DNA of 64,000 nucleotides from an uncultured Alphaproteobacteria bacterium (lineage in GTDB: Bacteria; Pseudomonadota; Alphaproteobacteria; Rhizobiales; Beijerinckiaceae): positions 206,737 to 270,736 of the forward strand of contig CALKHP010000052.1 of assembly GCA_937988775.1 (NCBI GenBank), written 5' to 3'. Position numbers and translations under genes: made by a program. The notes under the pieces are model-generated. The model saw only the letters and a list, made by a program, of their open reading frames with translations, did not search any database and was not told the origin of the DNA. Position 1 is the first letter of the stretch. Each line of letters begins with the position of its first letter. Shown in pieces: positions 48,175-57,400 of this stretch.

Positions 48175-48555
48175 ATGAGCGAAGTCCCTGAAAAGCCGGT
48201 TGAAAAGCATGCGCTGATCCCGAGCGACCAGGTGACCGGCACAGTCGTGAGGCGTCCCAACGGCGACAAGATCGGCACGATCTATCGGCTGATGATCGAC
48301 AAGCGCAGCGGGCAGATCGCCTATGCGGTGATGAGCTTCGGCGGATTCCTCGGCCTCGGCGAGGATTATTATCCGGTGCCGTGGGCGGCCCTGAAATACA
48401 ATGTCGAACTCGATGCCTACGAGGCCGACATTCCGGAAGACCGCCTCAAGAGCGCGCCGCACAAGGCGATCGCCGACGATTTCGACTGGGGCAATCGCGA
48501 CTGGAACCGCAGCATCTACGACCATTACAGCATCTACCCGTACTGGACGATGTAG
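48175..48555 (+). CDS. PRC-barrel domain protein
   Basis: 126 residues. The PRC-barrel core is VVRRPNGDKIGTIYRLMIDKRSGQIAYAVMSFGGFLGLGEDYYPVPWAALKY. It is cytoplasmic, a beta-barrel found in photosynthetic reaction centre H subunits, RimM and small stand-alone stress or regulatory proteins. GGAGG lies seven bases before the ATG. The C-terminus is rich in Tyr, Trp and Asp. No photosynthesis gene is near, so the role is open. Confidence 0.82.
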   Translation: MSEVPEKPVEKHALIPSDQVTGTVVRRPNGDKIGTIYRLMIDKRSGQIAYAVMSFGGFLGLGEDYYPVPWAALKYNVELDAYEADIPEDRLKSAPHKAIADDFDWGNRDWNRSIYDHYSIYPYWTM

Positions 48556-48685
48556 CGCTGCCTCCAAGGACGGCCTGCGCCCCGCAAGAGACGTGGCCGG
48601 CCTGACAATATCGCGTCTTTGGACGCTCGCGAGGCGGATTCGGGTCGGGAGATTGCCGCTCGGGCGCACTCCCGGCCCGAATGGC

Positions 48686-49654
48686 TTATTCTCGCGTCAA
48701 GCCAAGGTCGGTCAGCACCGCGATGCCGCCTTTGGCGAATTGCGCGGCATAGGCGCTGGCTTCACCCGGCTTATCCCAGACCGGCGTGATGCCGCGCTTC
48801 TTCATCATCTCCTGCACCTCCGGCCGGGCCTGCGCCCGCTCGGCGGCAGCATAGAGCTTGTCGCGCACGGTCTTGGGTAATCCGTTCGGGCCGACGAAGG
48901 CAAACCAGTTGGCGTATTGCCAATCGACATTGGCCTCCTTGGTCGTCGGCACATTCGGGAAAGGTTGAACGCGCGTATCGGTCATCATGGCGAGCGTGCG
49001 CACCTTGCCGGCCTCGAGCAGCCCCTGCGCTTCGACCGGCGAACCGGTGAACATGGTGATGCCGCCGGACATCACGTCCTGCAAGGCTGGGGCGCCACCC
49101 TGGCTCGGCACCCATTTGACGCGGTTGGCATCGATGCCGGATGCCTTGAGCAACCCGCCAATGGCCACATGCCATGAGCCGCCGGTTCCCGAGCCCGACG
49201 CCGACAAACTGCCGGCCGGCCTTTCCTTGATGGCATCGAGCAACTCGCCCAGCGACTTGTAGGGCGAGGATGCAATGACCGTGACGCCGGCGGGGAGAAT
49301 GGCGAGGCGGGAGAACAGGTCAAAATCCGCCGTCGTCATCTTGGCCGTGCCGAGAGCCTTGTAGAATGCGATCTCGGGGCTGGCGACGCCGAGCGTATAG
49401 CCGTCAGGCGTGGCGGTCATGATGGCGGTGTGGCCTGCAACGCCGTTGCCACCCGGCCGGTTGACGATATTGACCGGCTGACCGATCTCCTGCTCGAACC
49501 CCGACGCGAAGATGCGCGCCACGGCATCGGTGCCGCCGCCGGCCGCCCACGGCACGATGACGGTGATCGGCCGCTCGGGGAACTCCGCCTTCGCGGTGCC
49601 CGACAGCGCTATCAGCGCGCTGACAGCCAGCGCGACTTTCGAAAATAGTCTCAT
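48686..49654 (-). CDS. Tripartite tricarboxylate transporter substrate-binding protein (Bug/TctC family)
   Basis: 322 residues. Signal peptide cut near SGTAKA, then FPERPITVIVPWAAGGGTDAVAR and INIVNRPGGNG-like ligand loop, the marks of Bug periplasmic binding proteins that take carboxylates. A GGGAGGG box precedes the ATG, preceded in turn by a long dyad (49662-49693). No tctA/tctB membrane genes are nearby; orphan Bug genes are common. Confidence 0.88.
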   Translation of the reverse strand: MRLFSKVALAVSALIALSGTAKAEFPERPITVIVPWAAGGGTDAVARIFASGFEQEIGQPVNIVNRPGGNGVAGHTAIMTATPDGYTLGVASPEIAFYKALGTAKMTTADFDLFSRLAILPAGVTVIASSPYKSLGELLDAIKERPAGSLSASGSGTGGSWHVAIGGLLKASGIDANRVKWVPSQGGAPALQDVMSGGITMFTGSPVEAQGLLEAGKVRTLAMMTDTRVQPFPNVPTTKEANVDWQYANWFAFVGPNGLPKTVRDKLYAAAERAQARPEVQEMMKKRGITPVWDKPGEASAYAAQFAKGGIAVLTDLGLTRE

Positions 49655-49661
49655 TGTCCCT

Positions 49662-49693
49662 CCCTGCATACTGTATTCAGACAGCATGCAGGG
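49662..49693 (-). promoter_or_regulatory. 32-bp dyad touching the ribosome binding site of the Bug-family gene
   Basis: Arms CCCTGCAT and CTGT pair with ACAG and ATGCAGGG, with one unpaired position each side and a 6-base loop. Its lower end meets the GGGAGGG box. It can act as operator (two-fold site) or as an RNA hairpin controlling the start of translation. Confidence 0.55.
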
Positions 49694-49928
49694 CACCCTA
49701 AAGGCGGCGCCAAAGCCGGTCAAGCATGCGGAAACGGGCCTCGAACGGGCAGAAAACCGCAGGGTCCCGGCGTTGGAAGACGCCGTGCGCAAGGCCGGAT
49801 GTAAATGACGGCGGACTCAACTCGGCGTGAGCAGCTAAACTTCAGCCATTATTAAGCATCACGGGTGAGGCTGAAAAGCCACGGCCGGCGCGATGCATCG
49901 CGCGGCGGACCGGTGTATAGAATGCACC

Positions 49929-51395
49929 ATGCGATTTACTCTCGACCTCTCGGAACCGATGGCTGACCTTACCTTCTTTTCGCGCGCCGCCATGATGCGC
50001 CTTGCAGTTGCCGCCGGGCTCGTTCTGGTAACGACAGCGTCGCAGGCACAGGCGCAGGACGCGATCGGGACGCCCCCCACCGTGCCGCAGGGCAGTTTTG
50101 CGGCGCCGGCTGCGCCAGCCCCGGCCGCACCGGCTCCCACGGCCACTCCGAGTGCCGCGCCGGCCGAGGGCGTGGCGCCGGCCAAGGCGGCCGAGCCGGA
50201 AAAGGCAGCCCCCGTCAAGGCCAAGGCGAAGCCGAAGACCAGGCGCGCGGCGGCGCCGGCCGCGATCGCCCTGTCGCAGGACCCGCAGCCGAGCCTGACG
50301 CCGCAGACCTATGAACGCACCTTGAAGGCGGCGGCGCGCTATCAGGCCATCGTCGCCAGCGGCGGCTGGCCGGTCGTGCCGAAGACGGCGAAATTTGCCC
50401 CCGGCGCCACCGGCAAGGCCGTCGCCATGCTGAAGCAGCGCCTCGCCATCGAAGGCGACCTGCGGCCCGACGAAGCGCTCGGCGACAGTTTCGACGCGGC
50501 GACCAAGGCCGCCGTGCAGCGCTTTCAGGTCCGGTACGGGCTGGCGCATAACGGCATTGTCGGCCCGGCGACGCTCGCGGCGATGAACGTCCCGGCCGAG
50601 ACCCGCCTGCACCAGCTCGAGGCGACCGTGCAGCGGCTCGCCACCAGCCGCTTCCCGTTCGGCGAGCGCTACGTCGTGGTCAACATTCCGAGCGCCTCGG
50701 TCGAGGCGGTCGAGAACGGGCGCGTGTTCCGGCGCTACACGGCAGTGGCGGGCGACCCCGAGCATCACTCGCCGGTGGTCGAGACCAAGATCACGGCGAT
50801 CAACTTCAACCCGACCTGGACCGTGCCGACCTCGATCATCAAGAACGAGATCATCCCCAAGATGCGCAAGGACAAGGGCTATCTCGCCCGGCAGGGCCTG
50901 ACGCTGCTCGACCGCGAGGGCAAGGAGGTCAGCCCGGCCAGCATCGACTGGAGCGGCAATGCCGCGCTCGGCTACACCGTGCGCCAGCCGGAAGGCGCGC
51001 GCAACGCGCTCGGCCAGATCCGCATCGACATGCCCAACAGCATGGCGGTCTATATGCACGACACGCCCGGCAAGCACGCCTTCAGCCGCGCCGACCGTTT
51101 CCTGTCGCATGGCTGCGTGCGCGTCTCGGATGTGCGCCAGCTCGCCACCTGGCTGCTGGACGGCTCCAATCCGGGCTGGAACCGCAGCCGCACCGACGAG
51201 GCCATCGCCATCGGCGCGCGCAAGACCGTCAACCTCAATACGCCGGTGCCGGTGATCTGGGTCTATCTCACCGCCTACCCGCTCGCTGATGGCACGGTGC
51301 AGTTCCGCGACGACGTGTACAAGCTCGACACCACCGGTGCCTCGCCCGGCCAGCCGCCGCTCGCCAGCGCCACGCCGACCGGCGGGCTCTGGTAG
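49929..51395 (+). CDS. L,D-transpeptidase with peptidoglycan-binding domain (YcbB type)
   Basis: 488 residues. An N-terminal hydrophobic signal (MMRLAVAAGLVLVTTASQAQA), an Ala/Pro/Lys linker (about 45-115), a PG_binding_1 domain (FDAATKAAVQRFQVRYGLAHNGIVGPATLAAMN) and a YkuD domain with SHGCVRVSD (catalytic Cys396) plus the YcbB-type cap segment. It makes 3-3 peptidoglycan links. The start could also be the ATG at 49960. Second L,D-transpeptidase of the window. Only five bases separate it from the next gene. Confidence 0.9.
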   Translation: MRFTLDLSEPMADLTFFSRAAMMRLAVAAGLVLVTTASQAQAQDAIGTPPTVPQGSFAAPAAPAPAAPAPTATPSAAPAEGVAPAKAAEPEKAAPVKAKAKPKTRRAAAPAAIALSQDPQPSLTPQTYERTLKAAARYQAIVASGGWPVVPKTAKFAPGATGKAVAMLKQRLAIEGDLRPDEALGDSFDAATKAAVQRFQVRYGLAHNGIVGPATLAAMNVPAETRLHQLEATVQRLATSRFPFGERYVVVNIPSASVEAVENGRVFRRYTAVAGDPEHHSPVVETKITAINFNPTWTVPTSIIKNEIIPKMRKDKGYLARQGLTLLDREGKEVSPASIDWSGNAALGYTVRQPEGARNALGQIRIDMPNSMAVYMHDTPGKHAFSRADRFLSHGCVRVSDVRQLATWLLDGSNPGWNRSRTDEAIAIGARKTVNLNTPVPVIWVYLTAYPLADGTVQFRDDVYKLDTTGASPGQPPLASATPTGGLW

Positions 51396-51399
51396 CGCG

Positions 51400-52044
51400 A
51401 TGAGCGGGCGGCCGCTCCAGAACCGGGTGACGCCGTTCGGGGAGTTGATCGCGACAGCCTCGCGCGGCACGCTGTTCGGCAATCGCGGCGGCCGTTTCCA
51501 CAAGGGCGCGGAAGAGCTCGGGCAGCGGCGCCATGCCAGCCGGCAATGGATTTGCTGCCAGCTTGCCTTCAAGCAGCGTCAGCGCACGGTGTGGCAGACC
51601 GGCTATACGGAACTGTTCTTCCTCGACGAGGTGACGGCATTCGCTGCCGGTCATCGGCCGTGCTTCGAATGCCGGCGCGTCGACGCCGAGCGTTTCGCGG
51701 CAAGCTGGCAGCAGGCCAAAGCCGCCGCGCGCCGGCCGCGCGCCCCCGAAATGGACGTGGTGCTCGATGCCGAGCGCCGCGAGGGGCGGGCCAAGCGCCG
51801 CCATATCGCCATGCTCGAAACGCTGCCGGATGGCGCCATGATCGCCGAGGGCGATGTGGCGCTCGCGGTGCGCGGGCACAGCCTGCTGCCCTGGACACCG
51901 GCGGGCTATCTCGCCCCGCGTCCGCGCCCCGGCTGCGGCACGGTGGTGCTGCTCACGCCACCGGCGACCGTCGCGGTGCTGCGCGCCGGCTACCGGCCAG
52001 CCTGGCACGAAAGCGCGGGATTATCCAATTCAACCTCATCCTGA
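51400..52044 (+). CDS. Unknown conserved protein with an Ada-like cysteine motif
   Basis: 214 residues, no recognised family. It starts at an ATG five bases after the L,D-transpeptidase stop, with no own promoter visible. Residues 71-92, ELFFLDEVTAFAAGHRPCFE and C91, recall the metal-binding domain of Ada (FF..eA.aaGfRPCkrC), and Cys52-Cys53 lie where the first ligand pair would be. The rest has Arg-rich helical stretches and a VALAVRGHSLLPWTPAGY segment. The last codons and the stop come from a REP-like repeat. Zinc binding is an inference from the pattern. Confidence 0.6.
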   Translation: MSGRPLQNRVTPFGELIATASRGTLFGNRGGRFHKGAEELGQRRHASRQWICCQLAFKQRQRTVWQTGYTELFFLDEVTAFAAGHRPCFECRRVDAERFAASWQQAKAAARRPRAPEMDVVLDAERREGRAKRRHIAMLETLPDGAMIAEGDVALAVRGHSLLPWTPAGYLAPRPRPGCGTVVLLTPPATVAVLRAGYRPAWHESAGLSNSTSS

Positions 52045-52134
52045 GCCTAACTCGCCCTCATCCTGAGCCTGTCAAAGGATGCTCGAATGTAGCGCTGGAC
52101 TGGACCCTCCTTCGACAAGCTCAGGATGAGGGCG
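52032..52134. repeat. REP-like cluster (CCTCATCCTGAGC type)
   Basis: Three pieces: a truncated copy (52032-52046), a full arm (52055-52081) and an inverted copy (52107-52134). It lies between convergent genes; the first piece provides the stop codon of the 51400 gene. Confidence 0.88.
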
Positions 52135-52166
52135 AGAGTGAAGGCGAGACAGAAGCGAAGAGCCGC

Positions 52167-52808
52167 TCAGCCTTCCCGCAGCTTCATCATCGCCTTGTAG
52201 GCCGGGCGCGCGGTCGATGCCGTCAGCCAGGCATCGACATGCGGGGCGGCGGCGAATAGTGCCGTGGCGGCGCGGGCATAGAGCACCACGCCCGCGACAT
52301 TGATGTCGGCAACCGTGAAGCGCCCGCCGACGAGGTGGCCGTTCCTGTCGGCCAGCGCCCTGTCGAGCACCGCGAACGGCGCCTTGAGCGCCGCGATCGC
52401 GGCATCGGCCGCCGCCTTGTCCTGCTTCTCGGCCGGGGCGGCCGGCCCTTTCTGCAACACGCACAGCGCGTTGACCTCGCATTCATTGGCCGCCCAGAGC
52501 GACCACATGGTGATCAACGCCTCTTCCTCGATGGTCTTCGGCCCGAGGGCGCCGCCATATTTGCGGGCGAGATGCTGGTTGATGGCGAGCGATTCCCACA
52601 GGATCAGCCCGTCATCGTCGATGGCCGGGATATGGCCGTTCGGGTTGATGGCGAGAAACGCCGCATCGCGGCAAACGGTCTGGTCCGGCTTGGTCTTGTT
52701 GTAGAGCTGCACGATATCGACATGCTCGAAGGGCACGCCGATTTCCTTGAGCAGCCACAGGTTGCGCGAGGCGCGGGATTTGGCGGTGCCGTAAATCTTC
52801 AATGTCAT
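52167..52808 (-). CDS. Glutathione S-transferase family protein
   Basis: 213 residues. N-terminal thioredoxin fold (LKIYGTAKSRASRNLWLLKEIG; GHIPAIDDDGLILWESLAIN) with the GSH-binding cis-Pro and ES motif, then a helical C-terminal domain. Ser or Thr near residue 8-11 (AKSRASR) may be the activating residue. The ATG overlaps the stop of the acyl-CoA dehydrogenase gene, so the two are co-translated. Substrate unknown. Confidence 0.85.
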   Translation of the reverse strand: MTLKIYGTAKSRASRNLWLLKEIGVPFEHVDIVQLYNKTKPDQTVCRDAAFLAINPNGHIPAIDDDGLILWESLAINQHLARKYGGALGPKTIEEEALITMWSLWAANECEVNALCVLQKGPAAPAEKQDKAAADAAIAALKAPFAVLDRALADRNGHLVGGRFTVADINVAGVVLYARAATALFAAAPHVDAWLTASTARPAYKAMMKLREG

Positions 52809-53965
52809 CTGGCTTGGTCTTTCATGGTTTCACGGGCAATGATGAGACGTTGCACCTCGGAAGTGCCTTCGTAGATGCGGGTGATGCGGGCATCGCGCGC
52901 CAGCCGCTCGACGCCGTAATCGGCGAGGTAGCCGGCGCCACCATGCAACTGGATGGCGCAATCGGTGCAGCGCTGAGCTGCCTCCGAAGCGAACAGCTTG
53001 GCCATGGAGGCCTGTTTCGCATAGGGCTCGCCGCGATCCTTCCTGGCCGCCGCCGACAGGATCAGCAGCCGGGCTGCCTCCATATCGACTTCGCGATCGG
53101 CGATCATCCACTGGATGCCCTGGAAATCGGCGATCGCCTGGCCGAACTGCCGGCGCTCGCGCACATAGGCCTTGGCCTGGTCCATGGCGGCGCGCGCGAT
53201 GCCGAGCGACAACGCGGCGACGCCGATGCGGCCACCGGCAAGCTCGGCCACCGCGGTGCGGAACCCGTCATTCTCGCGCCCCATCAGCGCCTCGGCCGGC
53301 ACGAAGCAGTCCTTGAAATGCACCACGTTGGTCGCCGAGCCGTGCTGGCCCATCTTGCGCTCGGCCTTGCCGATCTCGAGCCCGTCGCTCGCCGCCTCGA
53401 CCAGGAAACAGGACAGGCCCTTGCCTTTCGCCGCCGCCGGATCGGTCAGCGCCCAGACCACGAACAGCCCGGCATAGGCGCCAGAGGTGATGTAGAGCTT
53501 TTCGCCGCTCAGCCGCCAGCCATTGCCGTCGCGCAGCGCGCGCGTCTCGATGGCGGAAGGGTCGGAGCCGGCGCCGCTCTCGGTCAGGCAGAAACCGGCG
53601 GCCGGGTAGGTGCCGTCGGCGATGCGCGGCAGGTAGGCCTGCTTCTGCGCCTCGGAACCGACCGCCTGGATCACTTCCGCGACCATGTTGGTGACCGAGG
53701 TCGTGACCGCCGTCGAGGCGCAGCCGTAAGCCAGTTCCTCGATGGCGAGCGCGAAGGCAACCGTGCCGGCCTCGCTGCCGCCATGGGCGCTCGCGACATT
53801 CAGGGCCATGAAGCCGTTATCAGCGAGCGCCTTGAGATTGGCGAGAAATGCCGCACGACCTTCGCCGCGGTCGAGCGCGTCGGCCAAGGGCGCAAGCCGG
53901 TCGGCGGCGAATTTCCGCGCCGTATCGCGGATCATCGCCTCTTCGTCGCTGAGTTCGAACTGCAT
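52805..53965 (-). CDS. Acyl-CoA dehydrogenase
   Basis: 386 residues. FCLTESGAGSDPSAIETRA binds FAD and acyl-CoA, and the C-terminal RIYEGTSEVQRLIIARE holds the catalytic base region (Glu of YEGTSE). It oxidises acyl-CoA at C2-C3, passing electrons to ETF. It pairs with the glutathione transferase downstream; this combination appears in degradation of odd or aromatic acyl chains, but the substrate is not fixed. Confidence 0.93.
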   Translation of the reverse strand: MQFELSDEEAMIRDTARKFAADRLAPLADALDRGEGRAAFLANLKALADNGFMALNVASAHGGSEAGTVAFALAIEELAYGCASTAVTTSVTNMVAEVIQAVGSEAQKQAYLPRIADGTYPAAGFCLTESGAGSDPSAIETRALRDGNGWRLSGEKLYITSGAYAGLFVVWALTDPAAAKGKGLSCFLVEAASDGLEIGKAERKMGQHGSATNVVHFKDCFVPAEALMGRENDGFRTAVAELAGGRIGVAALSLGIARAAMDQAKAYVRERRQFGQAIADFQGIQWMIADREVDMEAARLLILSAAARKDRGEPYAKQASMAKLFASEAAQRCTDCAIQLHGGAGYLADYGVERLARDARITRIYEGTSEVQRLIIARETMKDQAR

Positions 53966-54057
53966 GCCCTGTCGCGCTTCCTCGGAACCGACGATAGCAG
54001 GCCGCCCGGCGCTGGCAAGAACCCGTTCGGGTCACGTTTCCATGAGCGGCAACCCGC

Positions 54058-54471
54058 TCAATAACTCGGCCAGTTGCCCGGCGTCATCAGTTCAAGCAAA
54101 TGGCCGTCGGGGTCGCGGAAATACAGGCTCGTGCCGCCGCGCGGCCATGCGGTGCGGCCCTCAACGGCGACGCCCTTGTCCGCAAGCGTCGCTTCCCAGG
54201 CGGCCAGTTCATCGGCGGCGATGGCAAAGCACAAATGCAACGGCCCGGAGCCGTCATGGGGCGGGATCGAGCCGTTGGCCTGCACCTGCGTCTTGAGGCA
54301 GGAGCCGCGCTTGAACAGCAGCAGCACGTTGACGCCGCCAATGTCGAAGGCGGTCAGCACCTTGGTCTGGAGCATCGGCGCGAGGCCAAGCACGTCGCGA
54401 TAAAAGCCGGCGGCGCGCTCCAGATCATCGACATAGAGCGCGCTTTCGACGATGCGGTTCAGGCGCGGCAC
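54058..54471 (-). CDS. VOC (glyoxalase/bleomycin resistance) family protein
   Basis: 137 residues. Two beta-alpha-beta-beta-beta units: NRIVESALYVDDLERAAGFYRDVLGL opens the first and GGTSLYFRDPDGHLLELMTPG closes the second, with the metal-binding His and Glu at HLLEL. Enzyme or resistance function is unknown. It lies 27 bases after the start region of the large histidine kinase gene on the same strand? No: the kinase gene ends 27 bases upstream, so the VOC gene is the following gene and may be read from it. Confidence 0.8.
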   Translation of the reverse strand: MPRLNRIVESALYVDDLERAAGFYRDVLGLAPMLQTKVLTAFDIGGVNVLLLFKRGSCLKTQVQANGSIPPHDGSGPLHLCFAIAADELAAWEATLADKGVAVEGRTAWPRGGTSLYFRDPDGHLLELMTPGNWPSY

Positions 54472-54498
54472 CGGCCGTCCTCCTGTCAGGTGGGCGGC

Positions 54499-57400
54499 CT
54501 ATTCGGCCAGCACGCGCGTCGGCGGAAACGTCACCTCGACCAGCGTGCCTTCCCTGGGCTTGGACTGGATCGACAGGTTGGCGCGGTTGGCTTCCGTCAG
54601 CGCCTTGGTCAGCGGCAGGCCGAGGCCGGTGCCGCTGCGCGGATGGCTCGTCGGCACGCGGCGGAACGGCTCGAGCGCGGTCTGGATATCCTTGTCGTTC
54701 ATGCCGACGCCGGTATCGCGCACCCGGATCACCGCCTCGCCGCGATCGGTCAGCGCCGTCGAGACGATGACCTGCCCGCCGGCATCGGTGAATTTCGAGG
54801 CGTTCGACAGCAGGTTGAGCACGATCTGGCGCACCGAGCGCTCGTCGGCGACGACGCGCGGCAGGCGCGGCGCCAGATGCGAGCGCATGATGACGTGATC
54901 GCGGTTGGCCTGCGGCTGCATGATGGCGATGCAGCCGGCGACGATGTCGTTGAGATCGACGCTGGTGAAGGCCAGTTCCATGCGGCCCGCCTCGATCTTC
55001 GACAGATCGAGCAGGTCGTTGATCAGGCTCATGACATGCTGGCCGGAGACGTGGATGTCGCTAAGGTATTCCTTGTAGCGCTCGTTGCCGATCGGCCCGA
55101 GCTGTTCCTGCTTCATCACCTCGGCAAAGCCGATGATGGCGTTGAGCGGCGTGCGAATCTCGTGGCTGATCTTGGCGAGAAAATCCGATTTCTGCGCGCT
55201 GGCCCGGTCGGCCTGGCGCTTGGCGTCGGTCAACTCGGCCTCGGCGCGCTTCCAGTTGGTGATGTCGCGCAACACGGCTGCGAATTTCGGCTCGTCGCCA
55301 TCGGCGCTGACGCGGCCGATGGTCATGAACAGCGGGATGCGGCCACCCTTGCGCTCGCGCGCCATGACCTCGCGCCCGTCATTGAGCAGCGTCGCGACGC
55401 CGTTCGCCTTCAGCCCCTCGAGATAATCGAGCGCCGCCGGGTGGCTTTCGGGCGAGAGCAGCATGGTGAAACTCTCGCCGGTAATCTCGTTCTGGTCGAA
55501 GCCGAACAGCGCTTCCGCCGAGCGGTTGAGACCGAGGATGCGGCCGCGTGCATCAAGCGTGATGATGCCGTCGGTCGCGGTATCGAGAATGGCGCGCGCC
55601 TCGCGGTTCTCCCTGAGGCGGGCGGCCAGTTCGAGTTGCAGGCTGTCATGGCCCGGCAGGTTCTCGACCTCGACGGCGCGCCGGAACAGCATGGCGGTGG
55701 CGGGAGCCCCGGCCCAATCGACGCTCTGCACGGTGACATCGGCCGGGAAACTGGCGCCATCGCGGCGCCCGATCATCACGCGCCCGGCGCGCCCGGCATC
55801 CGTCGCACGCCCCTGGAACAACCGCGTCACGCCGTGCTCGCGGATGATCTCGCCGACATCCTCGAAGCCGCTCAGCGTCAGGAAGGCCTGGTTGGCATAG
55901 ATCGGCGCATCGCCGCGCAGCACGAGCACACCATAGGGCAGGCGCTCGAGCAGCAGCCCGGCCGCGTTGATCAGCGGATCGGGCAGCGTGCGCTCGACCG
56001 GCGCGGCCGGGGCCGGCGCCGGAACGGACGGCGGAGCAGCGGGCCGGACCGGGGTGACGGTTTCAGGAAATTCGGCAAGGGGCGCCTCGTCCGACACCAC
56101 GACGTCCGGCAAGGCATCTGCCAACAAGGCGGTTTCCGGCGCCACGCTTTCCGGCAAGCTATCTTCCGGCAAGGCGGTGTCGGCCCCGGCAGGGGCCGGA
56201 GCGGCCTCCTTGAGCGCGACAGTCGCCGCCGTCTCATCCGGCAGGCGCGCGCCGAGCACCTTGGCGATCTCGCGGAACGCGTTGCGCTCGGCGCTCGACA
56301 GGTTCGAACTTTCGACGTCGCGCGGCGCGGCACTGGCCGGCGAGACGCGGAACGGCACAATTTTCGGACTGCCGAGATGCGCGCCAACCGTGGTCGTCAG
56401 CCGGGTCAGCGAAACGACCTGATCCGGCACCGTCGCCGCAGGCAGACGCGGCGCCTCGGGCGCGGCAGGCGCCGGCTCCGGCGCGGGTGCCGCAGGCTCA
56501 GACGGAGAGGTCTCCATCTCGACTGGCTCGAGCGCGGCAAGCGCAGGCTCCGGCGCGGGTGCCGGAGGCTCAGACGGAGGGGCCTCCATCTCGACTGGCT
56601 CGAGCGCGGCAAGCGCAGGCTCCGGCCCGGTTGCCGGCGTTTCAGGCGGAGAGGTCTCCATCTCGACTGGCGCAGGCGTGGCAGGCACCGGCTCCGGCGC
56701 GGGTGCCGGAGGCTCAGACGGAGAGGTCTCCATCTCGACTGGCTCGGGCGCGGCAAACGCAGGCTCTGGCTCGGGTACCGGCGTCTCAGACGGAGAGGTC
56801 TCCCGTTCGACCGGCGCAGGCACGGCAAGCCCAAGCGCCGACTCGGTTGCCGGCGTGTCAGACGGAGAGGTCTCCAGTTCGACCGGCTTGGGCGCAGCAA
56901 ATGCAGGCTCTGGCTCGGGTACCGGCGTCTCGGACGGAGAAGTCTCCCGTTCGACCGGCGCAGGCACGGCAAGCCCAAGCGCCGACTCGGGTGCCGGCGT
57001 TTCAGGCGGAGAAGCCTCGATCTCGACCGGCACGGGCGCGGCAAGCGCCAGCGCCTGCTCCGGCTCGGTTGCCAGCGTTTCTGGCGAAGAGGTCTCCAGT
57101 TCGACCGGCTCCGGCGCGGCAAGCGCAGGCTCCGGCTCGGGTGCCGGAGTTTCAGGCGGAGAAGCCTCCATCTCGACCGGCTCTGGCGCCTCAGGCGCCG
57201 ATTCCGGCTCGATTGCCGGGGTTTCAGCCGGAGAGGCTTCCATCGCGACTGGCGCCAGCGCCTCGGGCTCCGCGGCCGGCCCGGCTTCGGACTGCGACAG
57301 GTCAGGCCCGCCGCCCGGCCGAGGCCCGATCGCCGTAACTTCTTGCGGCGCCTCCAGGGCTGGCGCTTCGGCGTGCTGGTCGACATCCGGCGTAGCATCG

